The position numbers were made by a program, and so were the translations under genes. A DNA stretch of 64,000 nucleotides from Burkholderia sp. D-99 (GTDB lineage: Bacteria; Pseudomonadota; Gammaproteobacteria; Burkholderiales; Burkholderiaceae), in contig NZ_JAAOXM010000011.1 in assembly GCF_011605345.1 (NCBI RefSeq), forward strand, positions 124,001 through 188,000, in the 5' to 3' direction. The notes below the pieces were generated by a model. That model had not been told where the DNA came from. It worked only from the letters and a program-made list of their open reading frames with translations, and made no database searches. Below are positions 60,371 through 64,000 of the stretch, piece after piece. How positions within the stretch are numbered: position 1 is the stretch's first letter; each line of letters opens with the position of its first letter.

Positions 60371-61072
60371 TCAGCCGGCCGCGTGCGCTGCGTGCGCCGC
60401 ATGCGCCGCGTCGGGCACGAGCCAGCGCGGCGGCACTTCGGGGCTCACCGTCACGCGGAATGCGCGCGCCTCGCTGTCGCCCGGGTTGCGCAGGCTGTAC
60501 GGCTGGTCGGCATCGAACACGATCGCATCGCCGGTCGCGAGCAACTGGCGCCGGTCATGCACGCTGAGCTCCAGCGTGCCCTCGCTGACGACGAGGTTGA
60601 CCGTCGTGCCGGGTGCGCGGCGTGCGCCGGGCTCCGTATGCAGCGGTGCGATCCGCAGCTCGTGGAACTCGGCCGCGGCCGGCTCGCCTTCCGGGTAAAG
60701 CGCGCGCGCCGAGAAGCGGCCATTCGAACTGACGACGCGCGACGCGCGCTCGGCCGCCAGATGCTCGAAGCCGTTCACCGCATGGCGGCGCAGGAAGGCG
60801 GCGACCGATACCTTCAGCGCCGCGGCGATCTTGCAGAGCACCTTGATGGACGGCACGCTGCGTGCCGACTCGATCTGCGCGAGCATCGCGCGCGACACGC
60901 CGGACAGCCGCGCGAGCGCATCGAGCGACAACTGCCGCTCGGCACGCAACCGCGCGAGGTTCACGCCGACGACCTGCTCGAGAACGTCGAGCGACGCGGA
61001 CGCCCGCGCATCGGCGGCGTTGCCGGACTCGAAGGAAGACACGTCGCGCACTAGCGCCAGGGATGAAGACAT
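60371..61072 (-). CDS. XRE-family regulator with cupin domain
   Basis: A 233-residue protein with an HTH_3 domain (about 36-88: LARLRAERQLSLDALARLSGVSRAMLAQIESARSVPSIKVLCKIAAAL) and a C-terminal cupin (about 140-215, from LHTEPGARRAPGTTVNLVVSEG to ARAFRVTVSPEVPP). Such proteins regulate amino acid, polyamine or sugar uptake genes by ligand binding in the cupin. It ends in a run of HAA repeats (AAHAAHAAHAAG), coded by GCATGCGCC-like triplets, a likely slippage site. It is on the same strand as ribB but with its own promoter region. Confidence 0.88.
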   Translation of the reverse strand: MSSSLALVRDVSSFESGNAADARASASLDVLEQVVGVNLARLRAERQLSLDALARLSGVSRAMLAQIESARSVPSIKVLCKIAAALKVSVAAFLRRHAVNGFEHLAAERASRVVSSNGRFSARALYPEGEPAAAEFHELRIAPLHTEPGARRAPGTTVNLVVSEGTLELSVHDRRQLLATGDAIVFDADQPYSLRNPGDSEARAFRVTVSPEVPPRWLVPDAAHAAHAAHAAG

Positions 61073-61277
61073 AGCATTGCCTCCGGGCCGCTGTGCAGCC
61101 CTGCGATGGGGTAAGCCGGGATCGGAATCGGGTTGCGCCAGCAACGGCGCGTATCGAGACGCTATCACCCGGTCTTGCACCGGCAAACGAAGTTATCTTC
61201 ACACCGTTATCAGCATCGCGGAGGAATGCGTTTCTCGCGCCCCCTTTCCTGCCGCTATCGCGTCGCGCCGGGCTCGC

Positions 61278-62453
61278 TCATTGCGCCGCCGGCGCCGCAC
61301 CGCGCGCCGGCCCACGCGCGTCGAGCCGCATCGCGAACCACGTGACGACGAGCGCCGCGAACGTCACCGCGACGGCGACCCACGGCAGCGCATCGAGCGC
61401 GAGGCCGTGTTCCAGCGCAAGACCGCCGAGCCACGCGCCGCCCGCATTGCCGACGTTGAACGCGCCGATATTGAGCGTCGACGCGAGATGCGGCGCACTC
61501 GCGGCCTTCTCGACCATGCGCGCCTGCAGCGGAGGCACCGTCGCGAACGCGGCGATCCCCCACACGAACACGGTGACGGCGGCCGCGACCGGCAGGTGGC
61601 TCGTCTTCGCGAACACGGCCATCACGGCCATCAGCGCGACGAGGATCACGATCAGCGACGGCATCAACGCACGGTCGGCGAACTTGCCGCCGAGCGTGTT
61701 GCCGATCGTCAGCCCTGCGCCGAACAGCACGAGGATCAGCGCGACCGAGCGCGGCGAGAAACCCGACACGGTCTCGAGAATCGGCGCGATGTACGTGAAC
61801 ACGACGAACACGCCGCCGAAGCCGAGCACGGTCATCAACAGCGCGAGCCACACCTGCGGCTCCTTCAGCACCCGTACTTCGTGACCGAGGCCGACCGGCC
61901 CGCCGTCGTGGCGGTTCGGCACGAGCGCGGCGACGCCGCCGAGCGCCAGCACGCCGAGCGCGGCGACGATCCAGAACGACGCACGCCAGCCGAGCAACTG
62001 CCCGACGAACGTGCCGAACGGCACGCCGAGCACATTCGACAGTGTGAGCCCCGTGAACATCAGCGCGATCGCGCTCGCGCGCTTGTCGGGCGGCACGAGC
62101 GACGCGGCGACCACCGCGCCGATCCCGAAGAACGACCCGTGCGCGAACGACGTGACGACGCGCGCGACCATCAGCATCGCGTGGCCGGACGCGGTCGCGC
62201 ACAGCACGTTGCCGACGATGAAGATCGCCATCAGCAGCAGCAGCGCGGCCTTGCGCGGCATGCGGCTCGTCAGCACCGCGAGCAGCGGTGCGCCGGCCGC
62301 GACACCGAGCGCGTAGCCCGTGACCAGCAGGCCGGCCGACGGCAGCGACACGGCCAGGTCGTGCGCCACTTCGGGCAGCAGGCCCATGATGATGAACTCG
62401 GTGGTACCGATGGCGAAGGCGCTGATCGCGAGCGCCAGTAACGGAAGGGGCAT
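61278..62453 (-). CDS. MFS efflux transporter (AraJ/YdhP type)
   Basis: A 391-residue 12-helix exporter. It starts MPLPLLALAISAFAIGTTEFIIMGLLPEVAHDL, the entry of the AraJ/YdhP/NepI sugar-efflux group, with the motif SRMPRKAALLLLM in loop 2-3 and HGSFFGIGAVVAASLVPPDKRASAIALMFTGLTLSNVLGVPFGT in TM4-5. It may export purine ribosides, arabinose or drugs. A LysR gene is divergent at 62598 and is probably its controller. Confidence 0.92.
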   Translation of the reverse strand: MPLPLLALAISAFAIGTTEFIIMGLLPEVAHDLAVSLPSAGLLVTGYALGVAAGAPLLAVLTSRMPRKAALLLLMAIFIVGNVLCATASGHAMLMVARVVTSFAHGSFFGIGAVVAASLVPPDKRASAIALMFTGLTLSNVLGVPFGTFVGQLLGWRASFWIVAALGVLALGGVAALVPNRHDGGPVGLGHEVRVLKEPQVWLALLMTVLGFGGVFVVFTYIAPILETVSGFSPRSVALILVLFGAGLTIGNTLGGKFADRALMPSLIVILVALMAVMAVFAKTSHLPVAAAVTVFVWGIAAFATVPPLQARMVEKAASAPHLASTLNIGAFNVGNAGGAWLGGLALEHGLALDALPWVAVAVTFAALVVTWFAMRLDARGPARGAAPAAQ

Positions 62454-62597
62454 GACGTTCTCCGGAAGGCGGCGGGCGCGGCGCCCGGTCGGTGCCGCAC
62501 CGCACAAAAGGCAGGATGTGCGCATTGTCCCGAAGACGTCGATATTTGATAATTGGCGTGGCGTTTGAACCATTTTCAAATATTTCTGGAAAATCGC

Positions 62598-63530
62598 ATG
62601 GATCGACTGGGCGATATCCGGCTGTTCGTCGAGGCGGCCGAACTGGGCAGCCTGTCCGCCGCCGGGCGCAAGCTGAACCTCACGCCGGCCGCCGCGAGCG
62701 CGCGCCTCGCCAAGCTCGAGGCGGCGGTCGCCACCCGGCTGTTCGACCGCTCGACCCGGCAGTTGCGGCTCACCGACGAGGGCCGCCTGTACCTGAACGG
62801 CTGCCGGCAGGCGTTGCAGGCGCTCGACGACGCAAACGCACTGCTGCAGGCCGGCCGCAATGTCGTCGCCGGCCGGGTGCGGCTGTCGGCGACGTCCGAT
62901 TTCGGCCGCCGCCGGCTGCTCGACTGGCTCGACGAATTCACCGCCCGCTACCCGGACGTGACGTTCTCGCTGACGGCGTCCGACTCGACGGTGAACCTGT
63001 GGCAGGACGAGATCGACCTCGCGATCCGTTTCGCCGCGCCGCCCGACGGCGCGCTGATCGCCCGCCGGCTCGCCGCGGACCGGCGCGTGCCATGCGCGGC
63101 GCCGTCGTTCGTCGAACGCCACGGCGTGCCGCGCGATCCGCACGATCTGGCCCGCTTTCCGTGCAACGTGATCACGGTGGCGTCCGGGCCGATGAACACG
63201 TGGCGCTTCACGCGCGGCGACGACACGCAGACCTGCACGGTGCCGCTCGCCACCGCGTTCGAGACCAACGACGGCGGCCTCGCCCGCGAGTGGGCACTGC
63301 GCGGCCACGGCATCGTGCTGAACTCGATCTGGGATGTCGCCGACGACATCCGCGCCGGGCGGCTCAAGGTCCTGCTGCCCGACTGGCGGCACCAGAGCGC
63401 GCCGCTGCATGCGATCTATCCCGGCAAGCGCTACATGGCGCCGCGCGTGCGCGTGCTGCTCGACTTTCTCGCCGAACGCTTCGCGCGCGAGGAAGCCGCG
63501 CACGACGACCTGCTGAATGCGTGCCGCTGA
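62598..63530 (+). CDS. LysR-family regulator, divergent from MFS gene
   Basis: A 310-residue LysR-type protein. HTH: MDRLGDIRLFVEAAELGSLSAAGRKLNLTPAAASARLAKLEAAVATRLFDRSTRQLRLTDEG. The binding domain starts near 88 and includes GRRRLLDWLDEFTARYPDVTFSLTASDS; the end (FPCNVITVASGP... VLLDFLAERF) is typical of the DsdC-like CrgA subgroup. The 144-base gap to the transporter is AT-rich and contains ATTTGATAATTGGCG, a probable operator region. Confidence 0.93.
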   Translation: MDRLGDIRLFVEAAELGSLSAAGRKLNLTPAAASARLAKLEAAVATRLFDRSTRQLRLTDEGRLYLNGCRQALQALDDANALLQAGRNVVAGRVRLSATSDFGRRRLLDWLDEFTARYPDVTFSLTASDSTVNLWQDEIDLAIRFAAPPDGALIARRLAADRRVPCAAPSFVERHGVPRDPHDLARFPCNVITVASGPMNTWRFTRGDDTQTCTVPLATAFETNDGGLAREWALRGHGIVLNSIWDVADDIRAGRLKVLLPDWRHQSAPLHAIYPGKRYMAPRVRVLLDFLAERFAREEAAHDDLLNACR

Positions 63531-63745
63531 CGGCCGGCGCGCCGCCGTTCAGGGGCCGGAACGTGGCAGGCGGCGTCGCGTGGCCGCAACCCGCAGCCCG
63601 TCCCGGGCGGCGTGAAAAGCTATAATGGAAGGCTTTCCCGACGGCTTTTCATGCTGGCTGCGCGCCACCCGCGTGCGGCGCATGGGCCGTCCCGATTCAC
63701 TCTTGACGACGCCCCCAGGTCAACCACTGCGAACGGCGAACCCCC

Positions 63746-64000
63746 ATGACCAAGAAAGTTTACGTAAAGACCTTCGGCTGCCAGATGAACGAGTACGACT
63801 CGGACAAGATGGTGGACGTGCTGAATGCGGCCGAAGGCCTCGAAAAGACCGATACGCCGGAAGACGCGGACATCATCCTGTTCAACACGTGCTCGGTGCG
63901 TGAAAAGGCGCAGGAGAAGGTGTTCTCCGATCTCGGCCGCGTGCGCGAGCTGAAGGAAGCGAAGCCCGGCCTGCTGATCGGCGTCGGCGGCTGCGTCGCG
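63746..64000 (+). CDS. miaB: tRNA-2-methylthio-N6-dimethylallyladenosine synthase (partial, 5' end)
   Basis: The first 85 residues run off the window. MTKKVYVKTFGCQMNEYDSDKMVDVLNA, then ADIILFNTCSVREKAQEKVFSDLGR, is the UPF0004 domain of MiaB, with Cys12 and Cys49 (the latter in NTCSVREKA) as ligands of the auxiliary 4Fe-4S cluster, and a third Cys in VGGCVA at the edge. MiaB adds methylthio to A37 of tRNAs reading UNN codons. It starts with ATG at 63746. Confidence 0.97.
   Translation, partial: MTKKVYVKTFGCQMNEYDSDKMVDVLNAAEGLEKTDTPEDADIILFNTCSVREKAQEKVFSDLGRVRELKEAKPGLLIGVGGCVA

Overview
The window looks like a piece of the main chromosome of a Burkholderia, probably of the Burkholderia cepacia complex. 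The evidence is high GC, strong G/C third-position bias, the protein families present, and gene neighbourhoods I recall from that genus: ilvE, zinc-finger protein, waaF; pglL, pilin, terC, sucD, sucC, recX, recA; glpR, glpD, glpK, glpF; and miaB at the edge. The species cannot be fixed from memory; the complete recA would settle it.

Layout. Positions 1-8400 hold housekeeping and envelope genes: the end of ilvE, a small zinc protein, waaF, an NTF2-like protein, a YheT-type hydrolase, a secreted M48 protease, moaC, a secreted unknown and a lipoprotein. Positions 8400-16900 are mostly on the minus strand: pglL (O-oligosaccharyltransferase), a type IV pilin-like protein, terC, sucD-sucC, a DUF2889 protein and recA-recX under a perfect LexA box. 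Positions 16960-21142 hold a TctD/TctE-like two-component system and an MHS-family transporter. A tRNA with anticodon CAU follows at 21301. Beyond it lies a visibly AT-richer kilobase with an IS3 orfA relic and an odd cytochrome c, the only clear scar of transfer in the window.

Positions 22496-33900 are accessory metabolism: small membrane proteins, a lipoprotein, LysR and GlxA regulators, a DJ-1/PfpI isonitrile hydratase-like gene with a cupin, an orphan PAAR protein, a porin, and an amidase-transporter pair facing a LysR gene across a perfect inverted repeat. Positions 33500-41340 carry a MAPEG protein, a large divergent class A PBP-like protein, a GFA protein, a DUF1272 protein, a GntR/FCD regulator with no normal start codon facing dgoD (galactonate dehydratase), and copD. 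Positions 41700-48750 carry two c-type cytochromes, rhlE, an oxidase-like protein, a ferritin-like protein and a gamma-glutamyltransferase.

Positions 48970-54801 are the glycerol regulon: glpR, two small unknown genes, glpD with TTCG-rich GlpR-like operators, glpK, and glpF with altered NPA motifs. Positions 55023-59098 are a LacI-type regulator, a sugar-isomerase-like TIM barrel, an iolG-like dehydrogenase and a HAD phosphatase. The last part has ribB under an FMN riboswitch, an XRE-cupin regulator, an MFS efflux gene opposite a LysR regulator, and the start of miaB. No CRISPR array, prophage or intact insertion sequence was seen.
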